Notes under the pieces: model-generated | Seen by the model: the letters and a program-made list of their open reading frames with translations, nothing else | Database searches by the model: none | Told to the model about the DNA's origin: nothing | Part shown: positions 26,164 to 33,640 of the stretch, one piece after another | Position numbering within the stretch: position 1 is the first letter of the stretch | How the letters are laid out: the number at the start of each line of letters is the position of its first letter | NCBI GenBank assembly: GCA_902788275.1 | Contig: CADAJV010000015.1 | Span: forward strand, 1 to 51,265 | From: an uncultured Bacteroidales bacterium | Lineage (GTDB): Bacteria > Bacteroidota > Bacteroidia > Bacteroidales > Bacteroidaceae | Direction of reading: 5' to 3' | Length of the DNA stretch: 51,265 bases | Position numbers and translations under genes: made by a program

Positions 26164-28689
26164 ATGAAAAACAAAAAAACATCATTCAAACTATCCCTGA
26201 CTACCTTATTGCTGATAGGGCAACTATGCACATTCGCTGCAACATCATTCACTGTCGATGGTATGAAGTATACTACCACTTCAGATAGTGAAGTCAAAGT
26301 TGTTAAACCAAGTTCTGGTTCCTATACTGGAGATATCGTAATACCAAGTACCGTCACATATAACGATGTAACTTATTCTGTTACATCAATAGATGCTGCC
26401 TTTAATGGTTCTAGTGGGTTAACCTCTGTTACAATTCCAGCCTCTGTAGTGTCCCTCGGCAGCTATGCATTTGCCTCATGTTCAAAATTATCCTCAATCA
26501 CGCTCCCCAACTCCGTAACAAGCATAGGTAGCTATGCCTTCTACCAATGTTCCAAATTGTCATCAGTAACCCTTTCCAGTTCACTCACATCAATAGGTAC
26601 GTATGCTTTCGGCAAATGTAAAGAACTGACATCAATAGATATTCCCAGCTCTGTGACAACAATTTCCTCCCATGCTTTTAATGGCTGTACAAGCCTAAAT
26701 GAGATTGTTATTCCAAACTCGATAACAACCATCCAAAATTATTCCTTTAGTGGGTGTACCGGATTAACTTCGGTATCCATCCCCAGCTCAGTAACGAGAA
26801 TAAATCAAGGGGCCTTTCAGAACTGTTCCAGCTTGGCCACAATTTCCATCCCCAGTTCGGTAACATATATTGGCGATGACGCTTTTACATCCTGTTCCTC
26901 TCTGGCTGCGGTGTATATTTCAGACTTGGCAGCGTGGTGCGAAATATCTTTTAATAGCATAAAAGCCAATCCTTTGCAAGTAGCACAACATCTATATTTG
27001 AATGGAGAAGAAATCACTTCGCTCGTCATTCCCAGTTCCGTGGCTACAATAAGCAAATTTGCCTTTTATGGCTGGACGAGTTTAACGTCAGTCACCATTC
27101 CAAGTTCCGTAACATCAATAAAAGGCAACGCCTTTGATGGCTGTACAAACTTAACCGAGGTTCATATTTCAGATTTGACAGCGTGGTGCGGAATATCTTT
27201 CGTTGGCGAGACTGGAAATCCCTTGTATAGAGCACAACATCTATATTTGAATGGAGAAGAAATCACTTCGCTCACCATACCAAGTTCAGTGACATCAATA
27301 GGTGGGTATGCCTTTTATGGCTGGACCGGTCTGACATCAGTCACTATTCCGAACTCTATTACTAAAGTGGGGCAGTATGCTTTTTACAACTGTTCTGGCC
27401 TAACGGAGGTTATCGCAGAAAGACAGACACCCCCAACTTACAATTCCAATGCTTTTACTGGTGCATTCACGGCAACCCTCTATGTTCCTGCTGCTGCTGT
27501 CACGACCTATTCTTCAGCAAGTTATTGGAAGCAGTTTGCTGACATTAGACCTATCTCGCTGGCATTAGACTACACTTCTATAGGTATGTATGTCGGTGAC
27601 GCGCAGGCTTTGGTGGCAACTGTCGATCCCACAAGCTATGCCAGCAGGCTCACATGGGAGAGCAGCGATACTAATGTGGCAACTGTAGGCAGCGACGGAA
27701 CAGTTACTGCCGTAAGCGCGGGTACTGCGACCATAACAGCGTCATTGCCCAGCGGCGCCACAGCCACGTGTGTCGTGGTAGTCCTTACGGAGCCGCAATA
27801 TGCTCTCGATGGAGACATCACCGCAGAGACAATCAGCACTCTTAATGACTTCTTTACGAACACAGAACTCAACAGCATTGACCTGACCAGTGCCACATCC
27901 ATTGCTGACGGCATCGAAATCCCGACCAATGGCAACTGCATCATATATGTGCCCGCAGGTACCACCCTTGCCAACACCGATAATGTAGCCATTGGCGGAG
28001 TATGCGACAATCTTGTCATCACCGACGGAAAGCCGTTCGCAGCCCCCACACCCTTCACCGCCACCACCGCCACCTACGAGCGCAGCAATCTGAGCAACGC
28101 ATGGGGCACGGTATGTCTGCCCTACGAGGTGAGCAGCGATGACGACGTCACCTACTACACCACCGGCACTATCAGCGGTGACGTGCTGACCCTTACTTCC
28201 ACCGAGACTCTTGCCGCAGGCACACCCGCTATCTACAAGTCGCACAGCGAGAGCGAAGGCAAATACTCGCTCGCAGCCAATGGCGCAAACGTGAACGTGG
28301 TTACCTCTGTGCAGAGCGAGGGTGTCACTACCGACGACATCACTCTCATCGGCTCGTTTGAGAAGACTGTCATTGATGACGTGACCACCGACGCTGCAAA
28401 TGAGTACTACTACATCTCGGGTGGCAAATTCATGCACGCCACGAAGAAACTAACCGTCAATCCGTTCCGCGCATACTTCACCGTGCCCAAGAGTGCCGCC
28501 CCGTCCAATGGCTTCAGCATTACCGCAGGCGAGGATGACGTAACTGCCATCAGCGCACTCACCGGCGAGGGCGACATCAAGGTAGTGGGCATCTACGGCA
28601 TTGACGGCAAGCAGCAGAGCGACCTGCAGCCAGGCCTCAACATCGTGAAGCTCAGCAATGGCAAGACAAAGAAAATATTAATCAAGTAA
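26164..28689 (+). CDS. BspA-like leucine-rich repeat surface protein
   Basis: An 841-residue exported protein. Signal peptide to about residue 25 (LLLIGQLCTFAA). Residues about 50-435 are LRR_5/TpLRR repeats of about 23 residues with the SVTSIGxxAF pattern. A Big_2 immunoglobulin-like domain follows (about 466-545, ending ATITASLPSGATATCVV), then a domain of unknown type, then a tail (GIYGIDGKQ, GLNIVKLSNGKTKKILIK) resembling a type IX secretion signal. Such proteins mediate adhesion in oral Bacteroidetes. Two LRR blocks are near duplicates: 42 identical bases at 26983 and 27232. The LRR half is AT-rich while the second half is clearly GC-richer, suggesting a mosaic gene. Confidence 0.92.
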   Translation: MKNKKTSFKLSLTTLLLIGQLCTFAATSFTVDGMKYTTTSDSEVKVVKPSSGSYTGDIVIPSTVTYNDVTYSVTSIDAAFNGSSGLTSVTIPASVVSLGSYAFASCSKLSSITLPNSVTSIGSYAFYQCSKLSSVTLSSSLTSIGTYAFGKCKELTSIDIPSSVTTISSHAFNGCTSLNEIVIPNSITTIQNYSFSGCTGLTSVSIPSSVTRINQGAFQNCSSLATISIPSSVTYIGDDAFTSCSSLAAVYISDLAAWCEISFNSIKANPLQVAQHLYLNGEEITSLVIPSSVATISKFAFYGWTSLTSVTIPSSVTSIKGNAFDGCTNLTEVHISDLTAWCGISFVGETGNPLYRAQHLYLNGEEITSLTIPSSVTSIGGYAFYGWTGLTSVTIPNSITKVGQYAFYNCSGLTEVIAERQTPPTYNSNAFTGAFTATLYVPAAAVTTYSSASYWKQFADIRPISLALDYTSIGMYVGDAQALVATVDPTSYASRLTWESSDTNVATVGSDGTVTAVSAGTATITASLPSGATATCVVVVLTEPQYALDGDITAETISTLNDFFTNTELNSIDLTSATSIADGIEIPTNGNCIIYVPAGTTLANTDNVAIGGVCDNLVITDGKPFAAPTPFTATTATYERSNLSNAWGTVCLPYEVSSDDDVTYYTTGTISGDVLTLTSTETLAAGTPAIYKSHSESEGKYSLAANGANVNVVTSVQSEGVTTDDITLIGSFEKTVIDDVTTDAANEYYYISGGKFMHATKKLTVNPFRAYFTVPKSAAPSNGFSITAGEDDVTAISALTGEGDIKVVGIYGIDGKQQSDLQPGLNIVKLSNGKTKKILIK
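26911..27300. repeat. internal duplication in the LRR region
   Basis: The segments around 26911-27050 and 27163-27300 encode parallel blocks (ISDL-AWC-ISF, then AQHLYLNGEEITSL). GCACAACATCTATATTTG and the following two dozen bases are identical in both. The copies are about 249 bp apart, a whole number of codons. Confidence 0.85.
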
Positions 28690-28702
28690 AATACATAGCA
28701 AC

Positions 28703-28873
28703 ATGAAAAAGACATATCAATCTCCCGCAATGCAAAGTGTCAAGTTGCCATCCCTGCTTAAGGCTCCGCAAACAAGCAACGTCAGCGGAGGAGGCGATGA
28801 TGGTGGAGACGGAAATGCCGAATCCAAGTCTTTTTTCCAGACCGAAGGCATCTGGGACGACACCGAGGAATAG
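28703..28873 (+). CDS. 56-residue peptide downstream of the BspA-like protein
   Basis: The product starts MKKTYQSPAMQSVKLPSLLK, continues through a Gly/Asp-rich run (SGGGDDGGDG) and ends in GIWDDTEE; it is acidic at the C-terminus. It lies 13 bases after the BspA stop and is followed by a strong terminator at 28892, so it is the second gene of that transcript. No hydrophobic signal is visible. I recall similar short Prevotella ORFs with a terminal WDDTEE-like motif but no known function. A basic head, Gly-rich middle and conserved acidic end would also fit a peptide precursor, which is speculation. Confidence 0.7.
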   Translation: MKKTYQSPAMQSVKLPSLLKAPQTSNVSGGGDDGGDGNAESKSFFQTEGIWDDTEE

Positions 28874-28891
28874 CATTCCTATAATAACTAT

Positions 28892-28933
28892 GATACCGCT
28901 GACACCTTACATGAGTGTCGGCGGTATCTTTTT
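28892..28933 (+). terminator. intrinsic terminator of the BspA-peptide operon
   Basis: 14-bp stem (GATACCGCTGACAC with GTGTCGGCGGTATC, one G-T pair) and a 9-nt loop, followed by TTTTTC. It lies 19 bases after the peptide stop codon. Confidence 0.9.
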
Positions 28934-29065
28934 CTCCTTCCACAAGATTTCCTGCTAGTCTGAAATCGGATTTTACCCTCGCGCAATATGTTCAAAAGAC
29001 ACATTAGGTAAAGGACAACAGTTTCCTCGCGAGCGAGCGTGAGTTTTTTTCGAGGAAAAAGTGTC

Positions 29066-29177
29066 ATCTACCACTAACCGATAGATAAAAGACTGAATAA
29101 CAAGGGAAAAGACAAAAACATTTAGTGGTAGATAAGGCCAAAAAAAATGCTCTTTTTTGTGGTAGATAGTGGTAGAT
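29066..29177. repeat. GTGGTAGATA motif, one inverted and three direct copies
   Basis: ATCTACCACTA at 29066-29076 is the inverse of TAGTGGTAGAT at 29123-29133. Two more GTGGTAGATA copies lie head to tail at 29159-29177. The spacing is irregular. This could be a binding-site cluster or the stem of a large hairpin. Confidence 0.75.
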
Positions 29178-29259
29178 AAACCGATATTTTTAGAAAAGAT
29201 TAGCCTCTACATAAGAGAAAACGAGGCCCCCTACCCCCTAAAGGGGAGTAGAAATAATC

Positions 29260-29546
29260 TAACAACGACTTTAGAAAATCTAACGTGGACTTAAAAAAAT
29301 CTAACGTGGACCTTAGAAAATTTAATGTGGAGATAAAATCGGGAAATGTGGACTTAACGAAAACAGAACCCCTTGAAAATTTAAACTGAGCCTGTCGAAG
29401 TTCAAACTGAGCCCCTTGAAAATTTTTTTAATCCCATGGAAAAATAAACTAACTCCGTGAAGAAAAAATCTAAAAGCCTGGAGCTGTCATTTTCAAGGCT
29501 TTTAGATTTCGTTTCGAGGCTTTTAGATTTCGTTTCGAGGCTTTTA
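29260..29546. repeat. 21-bp module array, copy C (longest)
   Basis: Ten forward modules of 21 nt run from 29260 to 29470, with a single extra T at 29428. A 34-nt hairpin centre follows (29471-29504, arms TAAAAGCC and GGCTTTTA, loop containing GAGCTGTCATTTTC). Two identical reverse modules follow at 29505-29525 and 29526-29546. Forward modules mostly begin TAAC or TAAT and many contain an A-run near the end. Confidence 0.9.
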
Positions 29547-29700
29547 GAATAATTGAAGAATGGAAAAGTTGAAAAATTGAAGTGCTTTAAAAATTGAAAA
29601 ATGTAAGTTCTTTTTTAATTCTTCCGTTCTTAAATTCTTCAATCCTTTTTGGGTATGTGATATGTGTTTCCAAGTCTGGAAGGTTTGGAGTAAGGAGTTA

Positions 29701-29976
29701 GGAATGCCGAAGGCATCGCGAGCAGCTCATCGGCTGTCGGCGAAGCTGGTGCCGATATCAAAGAGCTGCGAGAGCGAAGCGGCAATTAGGAATTAGGAAT
29801 GCCGAAGGCATCGCGAACAGCTCATCGGCTGTCGGCGAAGCCGGTGCCGATATCAAAGAGCTGCGAGAGCGAAGCGGCAATTAGGAATTAGGAATGCCGA
29901 AGGCATCGCGAAGGCTTTCGTTGGCTGTCGGCGAAGCCGGTACCAACATATAAAGAAAGCTTGAGAGCGAAGCGGC
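29701..29976. repeat. 95-bp direct repeat, three copies
   Basis: Units start at 29701, 29796 and 29891, a period of exactly 95. Units 1 and 2 differ at only a few bases, while unit 3 is degenerate and shorter. Each begins GGAATGCCGAAGGCATCGCG, contains TCGGCTGTCGGCGAAG and ends GAGAGCGAAGCGGCA. A copy of this unit lies inside ribD (1060-1208), and its first 15-20 bases occur twice inside the FAD oxidoreductase gene. Confidence 0.93.
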
Positions 29977-30167
29977 ACAGAAATTATCAGAAATTTTTAT
30001 TCGTTTAATTTGTGTTATTCGTGTTCTTTTTAAACACAAATTTTCTTAATTAATTTGTTTGATTCGTATAATTCGTAGTTATAATCGTCCTCTTCCGGAC
30101 TTGGCAAATTTCAAATATTCTCAATTCTCAATTTTCAATTTCCTTACTCCTTTCGCCTAATTTCAGA

Positions 30168-30695
30168 TTACTTTGAGGGCAGGAAGCTCTCGTATGTTCC
30201 GTCGTCAAAGAAGACACGAATCTCTTTAACCTTGCGAGTTTTGAAGTCAAAATCTTTCGCAGCGGATACTGGGGTGTATTGTGGAGTCTGGCTACCGTAG
30301 TTTTGCTCGCGAACTGGTGACGGTTGGGGTCGCTGGATGGGGGTGACCCTGGGGGCGGCAAAGGGCAGAACGTCACCACCGATTTGCTCCTCCGGCTGGT
30401 CAAAGAGGTTGGCGTCAGCGCGACCGGGTTGAACGGCCGAGGGGGTGTCGTCGCTGGTGGGGGAGGCGGGGTGCTGTTCCGGCTGATGATTATAGATCTC
30501 TCCCTCGCCAAACATGAGCCAGTTGATATTTATTTCGGGGAAGGCTTTGTGAATTCCTTCCACGTAGTTGTTGGTCGGCTGTGTTCGCTGGGAGTAAACA
30601 CTCGACAGTGAACCTGGTGATACTCCTATCGCTTTTGCAAAATCTTGCTGCGACATTTTGGTCATAGTTTGGATCTGTTTGATGCGCTCTCTCAT
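30168..30695 (-). CDS. XRE-type helix-turn-helix regulator
   Basis: 175 residues. The N-terminal HTH_3 domain covers residues 1-70 (QQDFAKAIGVSPGSLSSVYS is the helix-turn-helix part) and is followed by INWLMFGEGEIY, typical of phage-repressor-like regulators in Bacteroidetes. A Pro/Gln-rich linker (about 75-140) leads to a short C-terminal segment with a VKEIRVFFDDGTYESFLPSK end. The frame extends 30 codons further up, but the promoter at 30756-30786 overlaps that part, fixing the start at 30695. It stands alone between repeat-rich and AT-rich spacers with no phage or toxin genes; its targets are unknown. Confidence 0.85.
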   Translation of the reverse strand: MRERIKQIQTMTKMSQQDFAKAIGVSPGSLSSVYSQRTQPTNNYVEGIHKAFPEININWLMFGEGEIYNHQPEQHPASPTSDDTPSAVQPGRADANLFDQPEEQIGGDVLPFAAPRVTPIQRPQPSPVREQNYGSQTPQYTPVSAAKDFDFKTRKVKEIRVFFDDGTYESFLPSK

Positions 30696-30755
30696 GGTTG
30701 TGTTTTTTAGGAGGCTGTCAGAAAACGGCCATTTTTGGGTATTTTTTTGAGTTTG

Positions 30756-30786
30756 CAAAGTTAAAACAAAGATTTGGAATGGCAAA
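30756..30786 (-). promoter_or_regulatory. promoter of the HTH regulator
   Basis: Minus-strand TTTG (30783-30786), 19 bases, then TAACTTTG (30756-30763): a full consensus match. The transcription start near 30750 leaves a leader of about 55 nt. Confidence 0.85.
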
Positions 30787-31420
30787 GCGAATTGCGTTTT
30801 GATTTCAAAATGTCACACTTTTGGTTTTGTAAATCTAAATTTAGTTTTTTAGTGTTTCGCCAGCTGAATTTCCTGCTTTCGTGTTCTAAACAGGCGATGA
30901 GGCCCGGTTTTGGCATGCTAAGTCTATGTTTAACTTAAAATCGCAACATACTGACTTGCTTGTGTGTAAACTCTACTGGATTTCTCTATTTTGTGCCTGA
31001 TTTTTACAAGGCGTTCGGTTTTTGGCTAAACTTATGCTGCTTTGGTTTATCTTACCTGCATAAAGTGCAGATTTTAAGAGATATGTAATGCTGAGATTTT
31101 CCGCTTAACACTTGAATTTGGGTTTCAAAAGGCGAAAGTTCGGGTTTGCAATTGTGTGAATTTTGATTCCTAAATCACCCTTACCCTTCTACACTTTCAC
31201 TTCTTGCCTTTTCGTTTCTTAATTTTTGATTTAGATTTGTGTTTTCAAATTTAGGATTTGGAAGTGTTAAAAATTGTATTTCAAAATTTGGCTGACTGCA
31301 AAAGACGATTTTTTCTGATTTTTGCAGCGGTTACGACCAATCTGCGAGGAGAAAAAATTTGAGCGATTCTCAGGCGTTGGAAAAGGAGGCTTTTTGCCCT
31401 CCCCTATTGGGAAAAGTGCC
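30787..31420. other. AT-rich spacer without recognisable genes
   Basis: About 630 bases with no convincing reading frame or RNA gene. A small palindrome AATCTAAATTTAG lies near 30832. The short frame at 31267-31467 is AT-driven and overlaps the holA terminator, so it was not accepted. Confidence 0.6.
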
Positions 31421-31466
31421 AAAAAAAACGTGTCAGGATTTTCTGTGATTCCAGAAAATCCTGACA
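31421..31466 (-). terminator. intrinsic terminator of holA
   Basis: A perfect 15-bp stem (TGTCAGGATTTTCTG and its complement at 31431-31445 and 31452-31466) has a 6-nt loop. Read on the minus strand it is followed by CG and then eight T residues (31421-31428). It lies 39 bases after the holA stop. Confidence 0.93.
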
Positions 31467-31504
31467 TTATTTTACTTCGAATTGATAAAAATTGGGTGAT
31501 GAAA

Positions 31505-32518
31505 TCAGTGCAGAATGAAAAAAACTAACTGCTTTAGGAGGTCGCCATTGTAGACTTTTGAGCCTCCTAAGCCCTTAGATTTTTCATCCGTGTCTCTGAT
31601 GACTGACAAAATTGAAAGCACCTTCGCCGCGGAATAATTTCTCATGGCGGGGAAGATGTTGCGCTCGACCTGCCAGGACTGAATGCCCAGATATTGCGCC
31701 ACAGAATTTTTGTCCTTGCCGGGAGAATAGTATGCGACCATCAGCTGCGAGAACAGACGGAAGAGAGAAGGCAACACAACTTGGATAGGATTTTGCTTTG
31801 GGTTCTCGTCAAAATATTTCGCAATACGAAATGCCTTGAACGAATCCTTAGCGATGAGGGCATTCTGGAATTCATAGATGTTGAAGTCCTTGCTGATGCC
31901 TATATGCTGCTCCACCAGCTCGGGGGTGATGACTCTCACATCAGCAGTCAGCGAGTTGACCAGCTTAGTCATCTCACCATATAGGCGCGTGAGGTCACTG
32001 CCAATAGAGTCGGCAATCAGGCTGACCGACTTCATGTCGGCAGTATAACCGTTCTGGCGGAAGAACGTAGCAATAATTCCACCGAGCTGCGACTCCTTCA
32101 CTCTTTGGGACTCAAACACCACGCCGATGGCAGCAGCCCGGCTCACGAACTTCTTGCGACGGTCAAAGTTGCCATTCTTGTTCACAAGAACCAGCACCGT
32201 CGTCGGCTGGGGATTCTGCAGATAGACCGACAGTTCCTCAATATCCTTGAGTTCGTTGGCATTCTTTACCACCACCACCATCCTTGAGCCCATAGGAAAA
32301 CTGCGGGCCATGTTGATGACAGCGTTAGCCGTAGTGTCGGCACCATAGAGAGTGGTGAGACAAAAGTCACGCTCCTCCTCTGGCAGCGCGTTGCTGACAA
32401 TGCCGTCCAGGAGCCTGTCAATGAAATAAGGCTCATCGCCCATCAGGACATACACAGGCTTGAAGTTGTGAGCATTAATGTCCTTCAAAATCTCCTCGAA
32501 GGTTAATTCTTTTGCCAT
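31505..32518 (-). CDS. holA: DNA polymerase III delta subunit
   Basis: The clamp-loader subunit that opens the beta clamp. It has 337 residues from the start MAKELTFEEILKDI; the frame is open 49 codons further upstream but crosses the divergent promoter region. Family features are YVLMGDEPYFIDRLLDGI, RMVVVVKNANEL, and the helical middle with DLTRLYGEMTKLV. It is a single gene with its own promoter (32571-32578) and a strong terminator. Confidence 0.93.
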   Translation of the reverse strand: MAKELTFEEILKDINAHNFKPVYVLMGDEPYFIDRLLDGIVSNALPEEERDFCLTTLYGADTTANAVINMARSFPMGSRMVVVVKNANELKDIEELSVYLQNPQPTTVLVLVNKNGNFDRRKKFVSRAAAIGVVFESQRVKESQLGGIIATFFRQNGYTADMKSVSLIADSIGSDLTRLYGEMTKLVNSLTADVRVITPELVEQHIGISKDFNIYEFQNALIAKDSFKAFRIAKYFDENPKQNPIQVVLPSLFRLFSQLMVAYYSPGKDKNSVAQYLGIQSWQVERNIFPAMRNYSAAKVLSILSVIRDTDEKSKGLGGSKVYNGDLLKQLVFFILH

Positions 32519-32547
32519 TAATAACGCGATTTTTCGTCTTTTTATAA

Positions 32548-32555
32548 TATCTTTG
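32548..32555 (+). promoter_or_regulatory. -7 promoter element of the nuclease-fold gene
   Basis: TATCTTTG matches TAnnTTTG, pointing right, 28 bases before the ATG at 32583. It faces the holA -7 element only 15 bases away. Confidence 0.65.
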
Positions 32556-32570
32556 CAGACTAATAGACTG

Positions 32571-32578
32571 CAAAAGTA
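32571..32578 (-). promoter_or_regulatory. -7 promoter element of holA
   Basis: Minus-strand TACTTTTG matches TAnnTTTG, 53 bases before the holA ATG. Together with 32548-32555 it forms an inverted repeat CTTTGCAG/CTGCAAAAG, so the two promoters face each other. Confidence 0.65.
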
Positions 32579-32582
32579 ACAA

Positions 32583-33038
32583 ATGTTTTCCTTAAACCTG
32601 CCCTCCATAGAGACAAATATCAAAAAAGAAGGCCAAAAGACCGTCATTTTCGACACCCTGCGCAAGCGTTACGTAGCCCTCACGCCGGAGGAGTGGGTCA
32701 GGCAACACTTCGTTAGCTACCTCGCCAACCACAAGCACTACCCTACCTCACTAATGGCCAATGAGATTAGCATCACGCTCAACGGCATGAGCCGCCGCTG
32801 CGACACTGTAGTCTATAGCCGCCAGCTGCAGCCGCTGGTCATCATAGAATACAAAGCCCCCAACGTAACCATCAGCCGCAAAACTTTTGAGCAGGCTATG
32901 GCATATAATAATGTATTGCGCGTACCTTATATAATAATAAGCAACGGACTCAAGCACTATTGTTGCCACATTGACTATGAGCATATGACCTCGGCATTTC
33001 TGCAGGAGATACCGGAATATAAGGAATTGAACGCATAA
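32583..33038 (+). CDS. HsdR N-terminal-domain-like nuclease-fold protein
   Basis: 151 residues resembling the N-terminal domain of type I restriction endonuclease subunits. PD-(D/E)XK-type elements are visible: CDTVVY (D near 74) and IIEYKAP (E and K near 89-91), followed by a Q/Y-rich helix. There is no helicase, specificity or methylase gene nearby, so this is not a restriction system. As I recall, Bacteroidetes often keep this short protein next to holA, pointing to a housekeeping DNA role. Function unknown. Confidence 0.82.
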   Translation: MFSLNLPSIETNIKKEGQKTVIFDTLRKRYVALTPEEWVRQHFVSYLANHKHYPTSLMANEISITLNGMSRRCDTVVYSRQLQPLVIIEYKAPNVTISRKTFEQAMAYNNVLRVPYIIISNGLKHYCCHIDYEHMTSAFLQEIPEYKELNA

Positions 33039-33057
33039 ACACCTCTCTCTCGGAAAT

Positions 33058-33083
33058 CTTACACTTTTACCTGTAAGGTTTTT
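33058..33083 (+). terminator. probable terminator after the nuclease-fold gene
   Basis: CTTACA and TGTAAG form a 6-bp stem around 8 nt, followed by GTTTTT. It starts 20 bases after the stop codon. A second GC-rich hairpin (GCCCCCCTCT with AGAGGGGGGC) follows at 33131-33157. Confidence 0.65.
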
Positions 33084-33495
33084 ATTGCTGCCCGGTAAAG
33101 TTACTATCACACGTCCCCGTCTGCTACGCAGCCCCCCTCTATATCAGAGAGGGGGGCAGAAATTTTTCTGCGTGAAGATGGAATCGAAGCCCGTAAAAAT
33201 TACAAATAATGCATTCATGAAGATTTCGTCAGTGGGCGCGCTACAGGCGCGGGCCGACAAAATTCTCGCTCAAAGAGGGCTTTGCTCGAAAAAAACTTAT
33301 TCTCGCTCAAAGAGGGCTTTGCTCGAAAAAAACTTATTCTCGCTCAAAGAGGGCTTTGCTCGAAAAAAACTTATTCTCGCGAAGGCTTCGTCTTTCATTT
33401 CAATGGGATTGGTCTTAAGTATAGCGGGATTAGGACAAAACTTGGGGAAGCCTAATTTTAATGCTTCGCCTGTCGGGATTTATAAAAATTATTGC
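33084..33495. other. repeat-rich spacer before pta
   Basis: Holds CCCCGTCTGCTACGCAGC (33115-33132), also seen with one change near 36980; a GC-rich hairpin (33131-33157); an 80-bp-family relative (33220-33259); three 37-bp units (33262-33372); and a degenerate stretch with GGGATT/GGGATTA at about 33400-33435 that may be a remnant of the 21-bp modules. The open frame 33085-33498 is a by-product of these repeats. Confidence 0.7.
33220..33372. repeat. palindromic element followed by three 37-bp direct repeats
   Basis: 33220-33259 (GAAGATTTCGTCAGTGGGCG to GGGCCGAC) matches the ends of the 80-bp unit at 13101-13259 with the centre shortened. It is joined to 37-bp units at 33262-33298, 33299-33335 and 33336-33372, each with ATTCTCGCTCAAAGAGGG and GCTCGAAAAAAACTT. 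Confidence 0.92.
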
Positions 33496-33503
33496 TAATT
33501 TTG
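33496..33503 (+). promoter_or_regulatory. -7 promoter element of pta-ackA
   Basis: TAATTTTG in CTAATTTTGCATCCCAATA. Almost the same string (CTAATTTTGCAGCCCAATA) forms the efflux operon promoter at 42299. It leaves a leader of about 130 nt containing GGTTAGA-type heptads and TTTCGAAG repeats. Confidence 0.65.
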
Positions 33504-33640
33504 CATCCCAATATGATTTTCAAAGGTTAGAGGTTAGCGGTTAAAGGCTATAGATGCCAAGTCCGGTAACTTTCCAACTCTCGAAGTTTCGAAGTTTCGG
33601 ACTTTCGAACTTTTATAACCGTCAACTAAAACTATTTACC

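Larger units (their letters stand above)
28934..30167. other. 1.2-kb intergenic region made of repeats
   Basis: No gene is supported. In order it holds a TTTCCTCG/CGAGGAAA inverted repeat (29022-29058), GGTAGATA repeats (29066-29177), the 21-bp module array C (29260-29546), simple TTGAAGAA/TTGAAAAA repeats (29551-29640), three 95-bp units (29701-29976) and AT-rich simple sequence with TTCTCAA heptads up to the HTH gene. Confidence 0.8.

Noticed and set aside
29260-29546. CRISPR array
   Set aside because: The 21-nt modules are contiguous with no spacers, are degenerate, and change orientation at a hairpin. No cas genes are present in the window.
28934-30167. Plasmid-like iteron origin
   Set aside because: Although 21-bp modules are iteron-sized, there is no replication initiator gene, and the same arrays occur at two other chromosomal-looking loci.
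31267-31467. Minus-strand frame of 66 codons after holA
   Set aside because: It runs through the holA terminator hairpin, so it cannot be a normal gene.
32583-33038. Remnant of a type I restriction system
   Set aside because: Only a short HsdR-N-like domain is present, with its own promoter and terminator and no hsdM or hsdS nearby. It fits a stand-alone conserved protein better.
33085-33498. Plus-strand frame of 137 codons before pta
   Set aside because: The coding potential comes from tandem 37-bp repeats; the translation repeats itself and resembles no protein.
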